Source: Amoebidium appalachense (Eukaryota > Ichthyosporea). From it: DNA of 64,000 nucleotides. Positions 41,198-51,378 of the stretch are shown here, one piece after another (the stretch's first letter is position 1; each line of letters opens with the position of its first letter). The notes beneath the pieces are model-generated. The model was not told the origin of the DNA and searched no databases. It saw only the letters and a program-made list of their open reading frames with translations. The DNA lies in NCBI GenBank assembly GCA_963693365.1, contig CAVNZM010000001.1, forward strand, positions 3,658,001-3,722,000. The letters are read 5' to 3'. The position numbers and the translations under genes were made by a program.

Positions 41198-42849
41198 TTA
41201 CGGTGGGTATGGGTGGATGATGGGGTGTGGTGGTGGTGGTGGTGGGGGGTTGCTGCCTAACATTATGTGTTGGTGTACGTATGTTGTGGCGATGTTTTTG
41301 TGGACTAAAAGGTGGGTTTTACAGGGCACACCGGGTCTGTGGGTGTTCCGGCATTCAGAACAGGCCGGCCGGGTGTGTGTGGGGGGTGTATTTGTTGGTT
41401 TTTTGGGTTTTTGGAGAGCCATACTTTTCTTTCTACGGGTGGTGGGTATATGGTGGTGTTTTTGCATTTTAGGGTGGGTGGGGGGGAGTGTTGTGTTCCG
41501 TGGGTGCCAAATTTTTGAAAAGAAAAAGGATTGCAACTCTACTGTGATTTTTCCTAAGATGGCCCGGGTGGTGGTCTTGGTGGTGCCGGTGGCTGCAAGT
41601 AGTGGGCCCACCGATCGTGGGCAGAATCCCCGTTCGACCCACTTGGTGTCTTCGGGGTCAGGTGGGTCACCGTTGCCTCCTATCCAGTTTATCCATGCAC
41701 ATTGGTCTACCACCGTGGCTGCCGTATGGTGGTGCTGTGCCGTGGGGGTGTTTGGATGACGAGTGTGCAGGACGTTGTGGATGCAGGCTGTAATGGCGGT
41801 GGTCAGGGTGGGGACTTCCCCGGCATGGGCCGGGCAGGCCCAGAGGTGGGTGGTGGTCTCAGGGTGCTGGCTGCACCGGGGGCATGTGGGCTGTGTAACG
41901 ACGGTGGGGTGATCTCGGTGTAGCCGTGCCATGGTAGGCAGGGTGCCCATGGCCAGGGACAGGCTACGAGTGTTTCCTCTGACTGCCCCGATGGTTGCCT
42001 GTGTGGGCCCCTTGTTGAGCTTGAGGGGGTTCCGTTCGGCTGGGAGCAGTCTGGGGTCGGCTAGTATGGACATAGCCTTGGTCTTGCCGGCCATGTCGGT
42101 GAGGAAGTCCTTGTTCAACCGGTTCAGTGTACCGGGAATGTTGCCGGGGATACGGTGGCCTTGTAGTCGTAGGAAGTATTTCCCCCCCCCCCGGGGCCGG
42201 AGGTAGGGGGGGGGGGAGGGGGAGGACTCTTCCTGCATTGGCTGCCTTGTCTGCCTCGTTTTTCCGTTGACCGTACCGTTTGGTGTTGGATTGGTGCCCC
42301 TTCACCCACGATACCTGTACAGAGCCTGGTTGCCGGAGAGAGAGTTGGTCTCGTACGTGAGCCCATTCCACTATGTGGGGGAACTTTAGCTTGCGTCGAG
42401 GGGGTGTGGTGGGGTCTATATTTGCCGTCCATCGGTCGACTACTCCGAGGTTATCGAGCTTGATGTGGATGGGGGTGGTGGTGGGGGTGAGCAGGAGGGC
42501 TAGTAGTACCCCTGTGAGTTCGGCTTGGGTGGATGATAGGGCCGTATGGAGCCTGGTCTTGGCCGTCACTGGAGGTGCTTTCCGGTCCGGGGTGTCCAGT
42601 ACCGCCCCGGCTCCGGCCTGGGCTATCCTCCTGCCCGGGTGGATGAGGCTGCCGTCCGTATAAACGGTGATCGGTTGGTTTGGGGGGATCAGGGTGATTT
42701 GCTGCTGCCACTCGTCATAGGTGGCCTGGGGCACCAAGTCGGTGTAGGTGAGCCTACGGGGAGTGGGTGGGCTCGGCAGGTCAGCCGGGTGGGCCGTGCA
42801 CTTGTGTCCTGGTGGTGACCCTACCGGTGGTGGCTGCTGGGGGGGGGGG
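41198..42849 (-). pseudogene. LINE RNase H and C-terminal zinc finger
   Basis: RNase H in one frame (TVYTDGSLI, SSTQAELTGVLLAL, DNLGVVD, VKGHQSNTKRYGQRK; 42849 to about 42200), then a third homopolymer shift (42181-42219) into the frame with CPRCSQHPETTTHLWAC near 41850-41900 and a basic tail containing CSECRNTHRPGVPC. Confidence 0.88.
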
Positions 42850-43909
42850 GTGGGCCGGGGAGGTCCCCCGGTAAGGGTGTGGCTTCCTCGTTGGCTTGCA
42901 GGTGGAGCATCTGGGGTGATGCCTGTTGGTGGGGGGGAAGATGCCGCCGGAAATGGTGTATCTTCCTCCACTGCTCGGCCGGATCGGAGCCATCCTTCAG
43001 TGCGATGACTTGGTAGATGTCGATACTGTCGGTGTTGATGAAGTCCTTGTGGTACTTCGGGACTACCATGTGGGTGGTGATTCGGGTCTTGAAGGCCACG
43101 TAGGGGTCTGCCCGTATCACCTCCACAGCACGGGTCCACCCCACACACTGCTTGTTGTGGGTGTGATTATCGGCTGGGGGCTCAGGGGGCTCGTATTTGC
43201 TGTTGGTGCTGTCGGTGTTAGAGTCCTCTGAGTCGTCGGAGTCGTCGCTGGGCCCCGTCGACTCCGATTCTGGCTCCGTGTCTAACCCTTCCCCCTCTCC
43301 GTCTGCGTACCCGGGGTTGGGGGAGAGGGTGGCCGGGGTGTAGGCTAGGTTCCATGGGGAGTGGCCGTATTTGCAGTCACCAGGGCAAAAGCGGAAATGG
43401 GCTGTTCCATGTGGGTCGTTCCACGTGGGTCGGTGCCATCTCAGCCCCTCCTCCTCTGTGTTGTCCCGTAGATGGGCTATTTTGACCCAAGCCTCCCCGT
43501 TGTGGGTGGTGTGGGCCACCACCTGGCTGAGTTCGTATTGCCCGTTCTTGACTATTTCCACCACGAATGCACCGACGGGGTGGTTTGGCACGAGGTCAAT
43601 GGTGTGGTGGGTGTGTGGTCTGGGTGCTGGCCGTAGTTTGTCTGCGATGGGGATGGCCCCCTTGATGATGGACCTGTACCACTGTGTAGCTCCCGGGTGT
43701 AGTAGGTCTGGGGGGTGGGGCAGTTCGGGGAACGCCCGGAACACCCCCGGCCGTACCATGGTGTCCTCCACCGTGTAGAGTTGACGGGGGTGTGTGTGGG
43801 GGCCGATGTGGGCCGCAAAGGTGTGGTCCGGGAAAACGGTGTTGATAGAATTGCTGGTTGTTGTTGCTGCTTCCCCTCCTTCTCCTTGGGGGGAGGGGGG
43901 GGGGGGGGG
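42850..43909 (-). pseudogene. LINE RT-RNase H linker region
   Basis: About 350 codons in another frame: an FCPGDCKYGHSPW segment, an acidic Asp/Ser stretch near 43200-43300, and helical sequence. No domain is recognised. The next frame shift is at the C/G run near 42838-42851. Confidence 0.8.
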
Positions 43910-44866
43910 CGGGGGTGCTTGTGTTTTTTGGGGGAGGGGTTTCCCCAATACTCAGGTGCCGCTCGTGAAGGATCCCCGTGATATGGGCCCAATAGTTGTG
44001 GAGCTGCTTTCCCCCTAGCCTGTAAAGTTTGGCTGGGGGTGCTTGCAGGGGTGGGTAGGGTAGGCCTGTCACGTGTTGCTGCTGCCAGGCTCGGTACCGG
44101 ACCACGTCCCCTGCTGGTCCTGGTGTTTCCAGCAGGGCACACAGCTCCGTAACCATGGTGCTGGCTGCTGATTCGACGATGCTGGCCAGTCCCCCTAGAG
44201 TGGGATGGTGTAGCAGCCCGGACGGGGTGCTCCGGTGGAGACCACACTTCCGACGGAGTAGGTCTCTCCACTTGCTGTCGATTGCCTGCATGGTGGTGTT
44301 GCTGATGACTGACCCTTTGAGGAGGAAGAGGATGGCCGGGGCCACCACACTGTTGGCTACGTAGATCACTTGGCTGGGTGCCAGCATTTTACGGGCTAGT
44401 ATGGTGGTGGCCCGTAATGTCAGCTGCATGGCCTTCCCATCGTTGGGCCGGGTGTGTCGTTGGAGGGTGATGTTGACCCCTAGCACTCTGATGTTTGCAT
44501 CGGGGAGCTCGATCTGAATGGGTAGGGGTGGTGCTCCCGGGGATTTGCGGTACTGCATGGGGGCCACTGTTGCCCGTGTTGGGGTACCACGGGCGAGGAC
44601 TGAAAACTTGTCTGGGTGTGGTTCCAAGTCATGGTAATAAAAAAAGGGGGCAGATAAATCGAGAGTTTGCTGGATGCTCTCCTTGTTGGGGCCAAACCAT
44701 GTTGTGTCGTCGGCGAAGGCTACAGACGTCACACACGGGGGTGTTTGTGCCGGTGTGTGGTGCTGTGTCTGTGGGGGTAGGTGGAAAGTGTACCCCTTGC
44801 CGTGCCTTTTGATGGCTGTTAAAACTGGATCGTAGAAAATAATCCACAGAATGGGGGAGAGGACAG
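43910..44866 (-). pseudogene. LINE reverse transcriptase, C-terminal part
   Basis: Continues the RT frame with LSPILWIIFYD, FADDTTW (catalytic Asp pair) and thumb-region sequence to about 43910. There a G/C homopolymer block shifts the frame. Confidence 0.9.
44862..44866. repeat. 5-bp target site duplication of Copia, left
   Basis: GACAG, repeated at 49800-49804. Confidence 0.93.
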
Positions 44867-45172
44867 TGTAACTTAGAGGTTTCTCTGTGAGACTTTATTA
44901 TTTGCTGACTTGCATTGACTGGCCCGCCGGGACCTTTATATACTTGTGGTCTGGCTCACTGGAATGTTACATACTATTCCCGATTGGTCTACCCGCCGCT
45001 ATGGATCTAGTCGCTACCAATCAAAACACTCCAATAGAATCTTCTAGACTCTTCTAGATCTATCCTGATCTATCGTGAACCTATCCACCAGTTTATCCCG
45101 AATATCTCGAATATTCCCGATCACTAGTGCTACGCTAACGCAGGGCATACCGGATGGCTATCCTGTTCGACA
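44867..45172 (-). repeat. Copia 3' LTR
   Basis: 306 bp, TG...CA in sense. It contains the same TATATAAAG box and AATAAA signal as the 5' LTR. Confidence 0.96.
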
Positions 45173-45181
45173 CCCCCACTT
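45173..45181 (-). other. Copia polypurine tract
   Basis: AAGTGGGGG directly precedes the TGTCG of the 3' LTR in sense, the expected plus-strand primer position. Confidence 0.85.
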
Positions 45182-45305
45182 GCACTGTGTTCTATCTATG
45201 TACCGCATGCAACCTAAACCTAAGATGCAACTCTAAAACTATGCTACTATACTAACACATATAACACCTACTACACGAACATTAACACTACACTATTTGT
45301 AGTTC

Positions 45306-48300
45306 TTACTCAGCCATGCCGATGGCCTGTCGATGCTGCACTAACTTAAGTCTCCCTAAAGCTTTGGTGCACATGTCGGCCACGTTACTGTTCGTGCTGC
45401 AATACACAAGTTCTACATCCCCATTCTCCACACACTCACGGGTGTAGTGGTACTGAACGTCGATGTGTTTGCTCCTGTTATGGAGCATCGGGTTCCTTGC
45501 AAGCTTGATGCTGGCCTGGTTGTCGGCGTAGATGATGGTCGCCTCACTCATATCGTAGCCCAGCTGCCCCAGCAGCTGTCGTAGCCACTTAGCCTCTTTG
45601 ACTGCCAGGCACGTAGCCATATACTCCGCCTCTGTAGATGAAGTAGCCACAGTCTTCTGTTGCTTGCTGCCCCAGCTGATGGCAGATCCATTGGCAGTGA
45701 AGATGTATCCGCTCGTCGACTTACGGTCGTCGGAGTTGCCAGCGTAATCGGAGTCAGTGAATCCCTCCACTGTTGTACTCCCTCCTCGTCCTCCGCGGTA
45801 GACAATCCCGTAGTTGGTTGTCCCCTTGAGGTACCGGAGAAGATGTTTGGCTGCGTCCCAGTGTTGAAGTCCCGGGTTGCTCACGAACTTACTAAGTTCC
45901 CCCACTGCTTGTGCAATGTCTGGCCGGGTGGCCACCATTGCGTACATTAAGGAGCCCACAGCTCTGGCATAAGGAACTTGCCGCATCGCCACTCTCTCCT
46001 CCTCGCTTGCCGGACTCATGGCCTTGCTCAACACACATCGCTCCGGTAGCGGTGTTGACTTACCCTTGCAGTCGACCATGTTGAAGCGCCGCATCAATGA
46101 CTTGATGTACGTTTCCTGTGACAACTTGATATCGCCTGTTGCAGCGTCACGACTGACCTGCACACCGAGTAGCAGCTTTGGCTCGCCGATCACCTTGACG
46201 GAGAACTTCGTCGCAACCTGCCTGACGAATTCTTGAATAAGATCATCTGTCGACGCCGCCACTAGCATGTCGTCCACATGCACAGCCACCACCGTCTTTC
46301 CACTTCCGTTGACCTTGAAGTAGACACATCGATCAGCTTCCACACGTGTGAAGCCAAGATCGACCATAGCCTCATGCATCTTCTCATTCCAGCACCTTGC
46401 TGCTTGCTTGAGGCCATACAGACTCTTGTGCAAACGACACACATAGTCTTCCTTTCCGGGTACCTCGTACCCACGCGGTTGCTGCATGTACAGCTCTTCC
46501 TTGATGTCGCCGTTCAGGAACGCCGTGACGATATCTATTTGTGTGAGGTGCATGTTCTCTGCCGCTGCCATAGCGAAGAGAAGTCTGAAGCTGGTGAACT
46601 TGGCCACCGGGGCAAAGGTCTCTTCGTAGTCTATCCCCTCTTGCTGAGAGAAGCCCCTGGCCACACCACGGGCCTTGTAGCGCTCGACACTGCCGTCGGC
46701 GTTGCGTTTCATCTTGAAGACCCACTTGAAGGAAACTGCCCGACGACCTGGTGGGAGTGGCACCAGTGACCATGTCCCATTCTTGACTAGAGATTCGTAC
46801 TCCTCGTCCAGCGCAGCCTTCCACTTTGCACCATCTGGCCTGGAGATTGCTTCTTCCAGTGTCACAGGGTCATCCTCATTGCTATCAGCACTCTCAATTG
46901 CCATGCTGATACTGTCGCGGTACTCTACTACACCTGCGTTGATGCCGTAGGTCCCACCGCGCCTTGTAGTCATAGACGGATAGGCACTTCTGGTTGCAAC
47001 CTGCAACTCTGCACTATCTTCCTCGTCTCCTGACCCTGCCGCGTCCGAATCGCCGCTGTCCTCGCCCGCGCCGTCGCCGATAGCATCTGAATCATATCCA
47101 CTGTCAGTGCCGATTGCAGGCTTCCGAAAGGAATGTTGCTTCTTGGCGCTGATTGGATCTCTCGATTCCAAGCTCTGCTGATTTCCGATTGGCTTATGCA
47201 TCAGCAATTCCATTGGCTCATCTTGCACCACCGGAATACCGGCCTTTGGGGTGCATGATTCATCGATCACCACATCTCGCCCGACGATAGTCTTGCGCGC
47301 CTCGGTGTCCCACAACAAGTACGTCTTGCTGTCACCTGTGTAGCCGACGAATTTACACTCCCGACTCTTGGCGTCTAGCTTCCTGCGCTCGTCCTTCGGC
47401 ACATGGACAAATGCCTTGCTACCAAATACACGTAGATGGCTAACATCGGGCTTCTCTCCATACCATGCCTCCCAAGGTGTCATGCCACCCAGTACTGTGG
47501 TTGGCGTCAGGTTCTTGATGTACACAGCTGCCTGTACCAGTGCCAGCTGCCAGAACCCCATACTCATGCCTGCTGACTGCAGCATGCAGCGCGCCGTCTC
47601 GACAATGGTCCTGTTAGCCCTCTCTGCTACACCATTCTGCTCTGGTGTGTAAGGGACTGTCGCCTCATGTTCAATGCCGCACGCTTCCAGGAACGACTTG
47701 AACTCAGTGGAGGTGTACTCACCCCCGTTGTCGGAACGCAGAATCTTGATGCTGGCACCGTGTTGCTTCTCTACGTGTGCCTTGTACTTCTTGAAGTAAG
47801 TATGCACTTGGGATTTATGTTTCATGAAGTACACCGTAGTGAACCTTGTCTTGTCGTCGATGAAGGTGACATAATACTTGGAACCTTGCAGCGACTCCTT
47901 GTTGAACGGTCCTGCCACATCAGAATGAACTCTGTCGAGCTTCGCTGGCGCTGTCTTGCGGGGTAGCTTACTGAAAGAGAGCCGGGCTTGCTTCCCTCTC
48001 GCGCATCCCTCGCACACACCGTCATCCTGGGGTTTGCAGTCGATGCACAGACCCTCGACGATGTTTTCTTTAGCCATTTTCTGTAGCGTGTTTGTTGCCA
48101 CATGACCAAACCGCCGGTGCCATAAACTGGCGCTGCCCTTTACCGGCTCACACACGGTGTTACCCCCACTGCTGCCGACTGCAGTGGTCACCATGTTCAC
48201 GCTCTCACATCCGGGTTTCACTAGGAGACGATACAGGCCTCCCTCCACTACCCCACGGGCCACAACTTGGCCATCTGTGGCACTCTCAATCGTACACTGT

Positions 48301-49445
48301 CGACCGTCGGTGATGCCTCTTAACCCGTGCTTGCCGGCGCTTGAAGCCGACATCACGTTAGTTCCAAATGCTGGCACGTACAGCACATTCTGCAGTCTAA
48401 ATGTCATGCTGTTGCCCTGGAACTCACTTGTTAATCTTACGACGCCTATTCCTAGCGCCATCACACCCGGGGTGTTACCCAGAGCGACGGGTTTGGGTGT
48501 GATCGACCGGAAGTCTTCCATCCAGTCCTTTCGGCATGTGACATGGGAGGTTGCGCCGCAGTCCCAATACCACTCAGTTGAAGAAGGGAGTCCGCTGTTT
48601 ACCGCCATGGCGAGTATCTCCTTGGAAGCTCCGTTCTGCTTCGCCTTGTCGCCGCGATTGCCGCCCTTCTTCTTCTTTGGACACTGTGACTTGTAGTGCC
48701 CAAACTTGTGACATTTGTAACACTCCACCTTGGATATGTCAGTCACGCGCGGCTTGCCGGTGTCCTGTCGTGGCGTACCGCCGCGCCCTTGGGTGCTGGT
48801 CATCATCACCCGCTGCTGTTCCCTTGCAGCCTCGTTCTCCTCAAAACCACGCAGCTTGGCGATTATCTTTTCCATTGTCTTCTCAGCTGCTGGTAAAGCT
48901 TGAATGGTCCTAACGTCGGTGCGGAATCGGTCGTCAGCGCCTACACCGTCCAGGAATTTCTCGGCAACCATGTCCTCACTAACTCCATTTGGATCGATAT
49001 GAAGAAGATCCTGCACAATGCACTCCAGACGGGCCGCATACTCCAGCACGCTTTCCGTCGGCATCATATCAGCACGCCAGAACTGTTGAATCAACATTCT
49101 CTTGTGCTCATCTGTGTTGCGCGCAGCGTATGATGCTACCGTATCCCATATGTCCTTGGGATTTCCTACGGCAATAGCTCGCCGACACAGGCTTGCAGGT
49201 ACATCACCTAGTGTCTCCACCAGGTAGGAAGTCGCCTTCTTCTGATCCAAGGGGTCGATCTCCACCGGAGGTTGCTCCACCGGTTCGCCGTCCTCTCCTA
49301 TCACTTCAGGAGCCACGTCTTCAATCGTGTACCATAATTCCTCGCCCTCGAGGAAGCACTTCATGCGCATGGCCCACATTGAGTAGGATATTTTGCCCTT
49401 GCCTTCTCCTTCATACATGGGAACTGGACATTTTGCTCTTCCCAT
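45306..49445 (-). CDS. Copia gag-pol polyprotein (1379 aa)
   Basis: Single open frame from ATG at 49445 to TAA-type stop at 45306. In order: Gag with a CCHC knuckle CYKCHKFGHYKSQC (about residue 241); aspartic protease DCGATSH (about 296; most relatives have DSG, so Cys replaces Ser); integrase HHCC finger (HRRFGH ... CEGC, about 443-480) and DDE core (HSDVAGPF, FIDDKTR, SDNGGEYTS, about 515-600); reverse transcriptase KARGVARGFSQ, QIDIVTAFLNGD (about 973) and HVDDML (about 1058); RNase H DSDYAG and SSTEAEYMA (about 1233-1270). Integrase before RT defines Copia (Pseudoviridae-like). A fused gag-pol without frameshift is common in this group. No inactivating change is seen. Confidence 0.97.
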   Translation of the reverse strand: MGRAKCPVPMYEGEGKGKISYSMWAMRMKCFLEGEELWYTIEDVAPEVIGEDGEPVEQPPVEIDPLDQKKATSYLVETLGDVPASLCRRAIAVGNPKDIWDTVASYAARNTDEHKRMLIQQFWRADMMPTESVLEYAARLECIVQDLLHIDPNGVSEDMVAEKFLDGVGADDRFRTDVRTIQALPAAEKTMEKIIAKLRGFEENEAAREQQRVMMTSTQGRGGTPRQDTGKPRVTDISKVECYKCHKFGHYKSQCPKKKKGGNRGDKAKQNGASKEILAMAVNSGLPSSTEWYWDCGATSHVTCRKDWMEDFRSITPKPVALGNTPGVMALGIGVVRLTSEFQGNSMTFRLQNVLYVPAFGTNVMSASSAGKHGLRGITDGRQCTIESATDGQVVARGVVEGGLYRLLVKPGCESVNMVTTAVGSSGGNTVCEPVKGSASLWHRRFGHVATNTLQKMAKENIVEGLCIDCKPQDDGVCEGCARGKQARLSFSKLPRKTAPAKLDRVHSDVAGPFNKESLQGSKYYVTFIDDKTRFTTVYFMKHKSQVHTYFKKYKAHVEKQHGASIKILRSDNGGEYTSTEFKSFLEACGIEHEATVPYTPEQNGVAERANRTIVETARCMLQSAGMSMGFWQLALVQAAVYIKNLTPTTVLGGMTPWEAWYGEKPDVSHLRVFGSKAFVHVPKDERRKLDAKSRECKFVGYTGDSKTYLLWDTEARKTIVGRDVVIDESCTPKAGIPVVQDEPMELLMHKPIGNQQSLESRDPISAKKQHSFRKPAIGTDSGYDSDAIGDGAGEDSGDSDAAGSGDEEDSAELQVATRSAYPSMTTRRGGTYGINAGVVEYRDSISMAIESADSNEDDPVTLEEAISRPDGAKWKAALDEEYESLVKNGTWSLVPLPPGRRAVSFKWVFKMKRNADGSVERYKARGVARGFSQQEGIDYEETFAPVAKFTSFRLLFAMAAAENMHLTQIDIVTAFLNGDIKEELYMQQPRGYEVPGKEDYVCRLHKSLYGLKQAARCWNEKMHEAMVDLGFTRVEADRCVYFKVNGSGKTVVAVHVDDMLVAASTDDLIQEFVRQVATKFSVKVIGEPKLLLGVQVSRDAATGDIKLSQETYIKSLMRRFNMVDCKGKSTPLPERCVLSKAMSPASEEERVAMRQVPYARAVGSLMYAMVATRPDIAQAVGELSKFVSNPGLQHWDAAKHLLRYLKGTTNYGIVYRGGRGGSTTVEGFTDSDYAGNSDDRKSTSGYIFTANGSAISWGSKQQKTVATSSTEAEYMATCLAVKEAKWLRQLLGQLGYDMSEATIIYADNQASIKLARNPMLHNRSKHIDVQYHYTRECVENGDVELVYCSTNSNVADMCTKALGRLKLVQHRQAIGMAE

Positions 49446-49479
49446 CTTGTCTCAACAGTCGCTTGATCGTAGCGTTGTA

Positions 49480-49493
49480 TTGGGCCCATAACC
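49480..49493 (-). other. Copia primer binding site, half-tRNA initiator Met type
   Basis: Sense GGTTATGGGCCCAA directly follows the 5' LTR. It complements the anticodon stem-loop of initiator tRNA-Met (...GGGCCCATAACC...), as in Drosophila copia, which primes with a cleaved tRNA half rather than the 3' CCA end. The site overlaps or abuts the last LTR base. Confidence 0.85.
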
Positions 49494-49799
49494 GTAACTT
49501 AAGAGGTTTCTCTGTGAGACTTTATTATTTGCTGACTTGCATTGACTGGCCCGCCGGGACCTTTATATACTTGTGGTCTGGCTCACTGGAATGTTACATA
49601 CTATTCCCGATTGGTCTACCCGCCGCTATGGATCTAGTCGCTACCAATCAAAACACTCCAATAGAATCTTCTAGACTCTTCTAGATCTATCCTGATCTAT
49701 CGTGAACCTATCCACCAGTTTATCCCGAATATCTCGAATATTCCCGATCACTAGTGCTACGCTAACGCAGGGCATACCGGATGGCTATCCTGTTCGACA
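49494..49799 (-). repeat. Copia 5' LTR
   Basis: 306 bp. In sense it carries TATATAAAG (plus 49561-49569), a likely core promoter, and AATAAA (plus 49521-49526) about 40 bases downstream, so R is very short. Flanked on its outer side by GACAG (49800-49804). Confidence 0.96.
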
Positions 49800-49804
49800 G
49801 ACAG
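49800..49804. repeat. 5-bp target site duplication of Copia, right
   Basis: GACAG, directly after the TG end of the 5' LTR. Confidence 0.93.
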
Positions 49805-50403
49805 CCCCTTGGGCCAGGCCGTTTTCAACAGGGAAAGACTCAGTGTGCCCCTGGTCTGTGCACACCGTGGCCGTACGACTGTGCCACATGTGCTGGAGGA
49901 GGGTGATTAGCTGGGGGTCTGTGCCCAGGCGGGTGAGCCCCAGTTCCACCGAGGGCCAAGACACCGTGTCATATGCCCTCTTAATGTCCTGTTGGACGAT
50001 CCATAGTTCCTGGTCGTGGTCTATGGCATCCTCTATCGTCTCTCGGATGATAGCCAGCGCCCCGTCGATACCCGGGCCCGGCACGAACCCAAAATTCCCC
50101 CCCGGGAGGAGGGTGGGGTACTGCCGGAAGATCGAGAGTAGGCGCTGGTTGATGACCGATTCTAGCAGCTTCCGTGCCGTTTCCAAGAGTGCTATCGGTC
50201 GGGTTTTGTCGAAGTCACCTTCCCATTCCCCTTTCGGTAGGGGATGGATGGTGTGGTGCAGCCATGACCTCGGTGTGGTCCCCGTGGCCAGACATCCGTT
50301 GATGATATGTAGGAGCCATGCTAGCCCCTTTGGCCCCAGGTGTTGGAAGTATTCGTACTGGATTTCCGTTGGGCCGGGGGCCTTCCCCCCCTGTCGGCTT
50401 TGG
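49800..50403 (-). pseudogene. LINE reverse transcriptase, N-terminal part
   Basis: Open through about 200 codons from the 5' truncation to the Copia insertion: GPTEIQYEYF, HPLPKGEWEGDF, RPIALLETA, LWIVQQDIKRAYD (first catalytic Asp region), ENGLAQGAV. The ATG at 50186 is internal, not a true start. The frame continues at 44866 after one copy of the target duplication. Confidence 0.93.
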
Positions 50404-50405
50404 AA

Positions 50406-50418
50406 CCAACGTTACACA
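50406..50418. repeat. 13-bp target site duplication of LINE, right
   Basis: CCAACGTTACACA; it runs straight into CA-rich DNA, so the LINE inserted at the edge of a CA microsatellite. Confidence 0.93.
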
Positions 50419-50473
50419 CATGCACACACATACACACAAGCCCACACGTCATGCATAGGCACGCGCGCGTGCG

Positions 50474-50720
<247 letters not shown>

Positions 50721-51241
50721 AACACACAAACACATACACACACAAGATATACACAAACCATGGACAGACAGACACACATTCCTTCCACACATATACGCAC
50801 GCGTGCGCTCGTGTGCGCACACACACCAAACGCACACGCACACACGCGTGCGCGCACACACACAAACATGTACGATCAACAGGTAAGCACTATGCTGGTT
50901 CTTGTTCACACGTGCTTGAGCACACAGGCAGGAGCAGGGCGGATTTATTTGGAACTAGTTCGAGCTCAGATCAAAACATAACACACGCTGCGTAGCTGAA
51001 TCTGGGACAAATAATGGGCTATTTAGTTAGTGACCAGCTCCCAGGCAGCCTCTGATCTGTGCACTGATATTAGCTTGCCACCTGGTGTGTGCAGGCCTTT
51101 CGGAGGCCCTACAATAAATAAAACAGATAACAGTCACCATGTTCTGCCGGTGTCAAGCAAGCAATGTGCGTGTGTCCTACCCCTGTCTTCATCCTGCTTT
51201 CTTGGATGCTTTAGCATTTACGTCTTGGCACGTGTACTTAC

Positions 51242-51378
51242 CTTTTGTAATTTGTCGGCGCCATCTTGTCCAGCCAGGTCAGCCTGGCCTCCACATAGCC
51301 CCTCCCTCGACTTAACGGTGCTGGTGCGAACATTGGGCCTTTGTGGTTTGAACACTGGTTTCCATTCCTGATTCATTT
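51242..51378 (-). CDS. candidate coding exon, unknown protein
   Basis: Acceptor GATTTCAG and a consensus donor, CAAAAG then GTAAGTACACG, enclose 45 codons from ATG at 51376 (MNQEWKPVFKPQRPNVR...). The end phase is 0, matching 40668. If joined, the intron would be 10.6 kb and contain the LINE and Copia. The ATG may be the true start. No family recognised. Confidence 0.45.

Larger units (their letters stand above)
44867..49799 (-). mobile_element. Ty1/Copia LTR retrotransposon, structurally intact
   Basis: 4.93-kb element on the minus strand between GACAG duplications. LTRs are 44867-45172 (3') and 49493/49494-49799 (5'), beginning TGTCGAACAGG and ending TTAC(A). They differ by a single A insertion in my alignment. 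A primer binding site, polypurine tract and one uninterrupted 1379-codon gag-pol frame are present. All signs point to a very recent insertion that may still be competent. Confidence 0.97.
40882..50405 (-). mobile_element. 5'-truncated LINE with RT, RNase H and CCHC-type finger, interrupted by Copia
   Basis: Minus-strand non-LTR retrotransposon between 13-bp target duplications. Without the nested Copia it is about 4.6 kb. The 5' end is truncated inside the reverse transcriptase: coding starts at about 50403 with KAPGPTEIQYEYFQ. No ORF1 or endonuclease remains. RT motifs are RPIALLETARK, QQDIKRAYDTVSW, GLAQGA (broken by Copia) and FADDTTW. A long linker, RNase H (YTDGSLI, SSTQAEL, WVKGHQSN) and a C-terminal finger (CPRCSQHPETTTHLWAC) follow. 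This domain order fits RNase H-bearing LINE clades (I/R1/Tad-like); the clade is not resolved. The 3' end is an A-rich tail (AATAAATAAAAAAAAA) at 40882-40900. It is dead as read: 5'-truncated, interrupted and frame-broken. Confidence 0.93.

Noticed and set aside
45548-49684. Other ORFs on both strands within the Copia element
   Set aside because: All are alternate-frame shadows of the 1379-codon gag-pol frame or LTR read-through.
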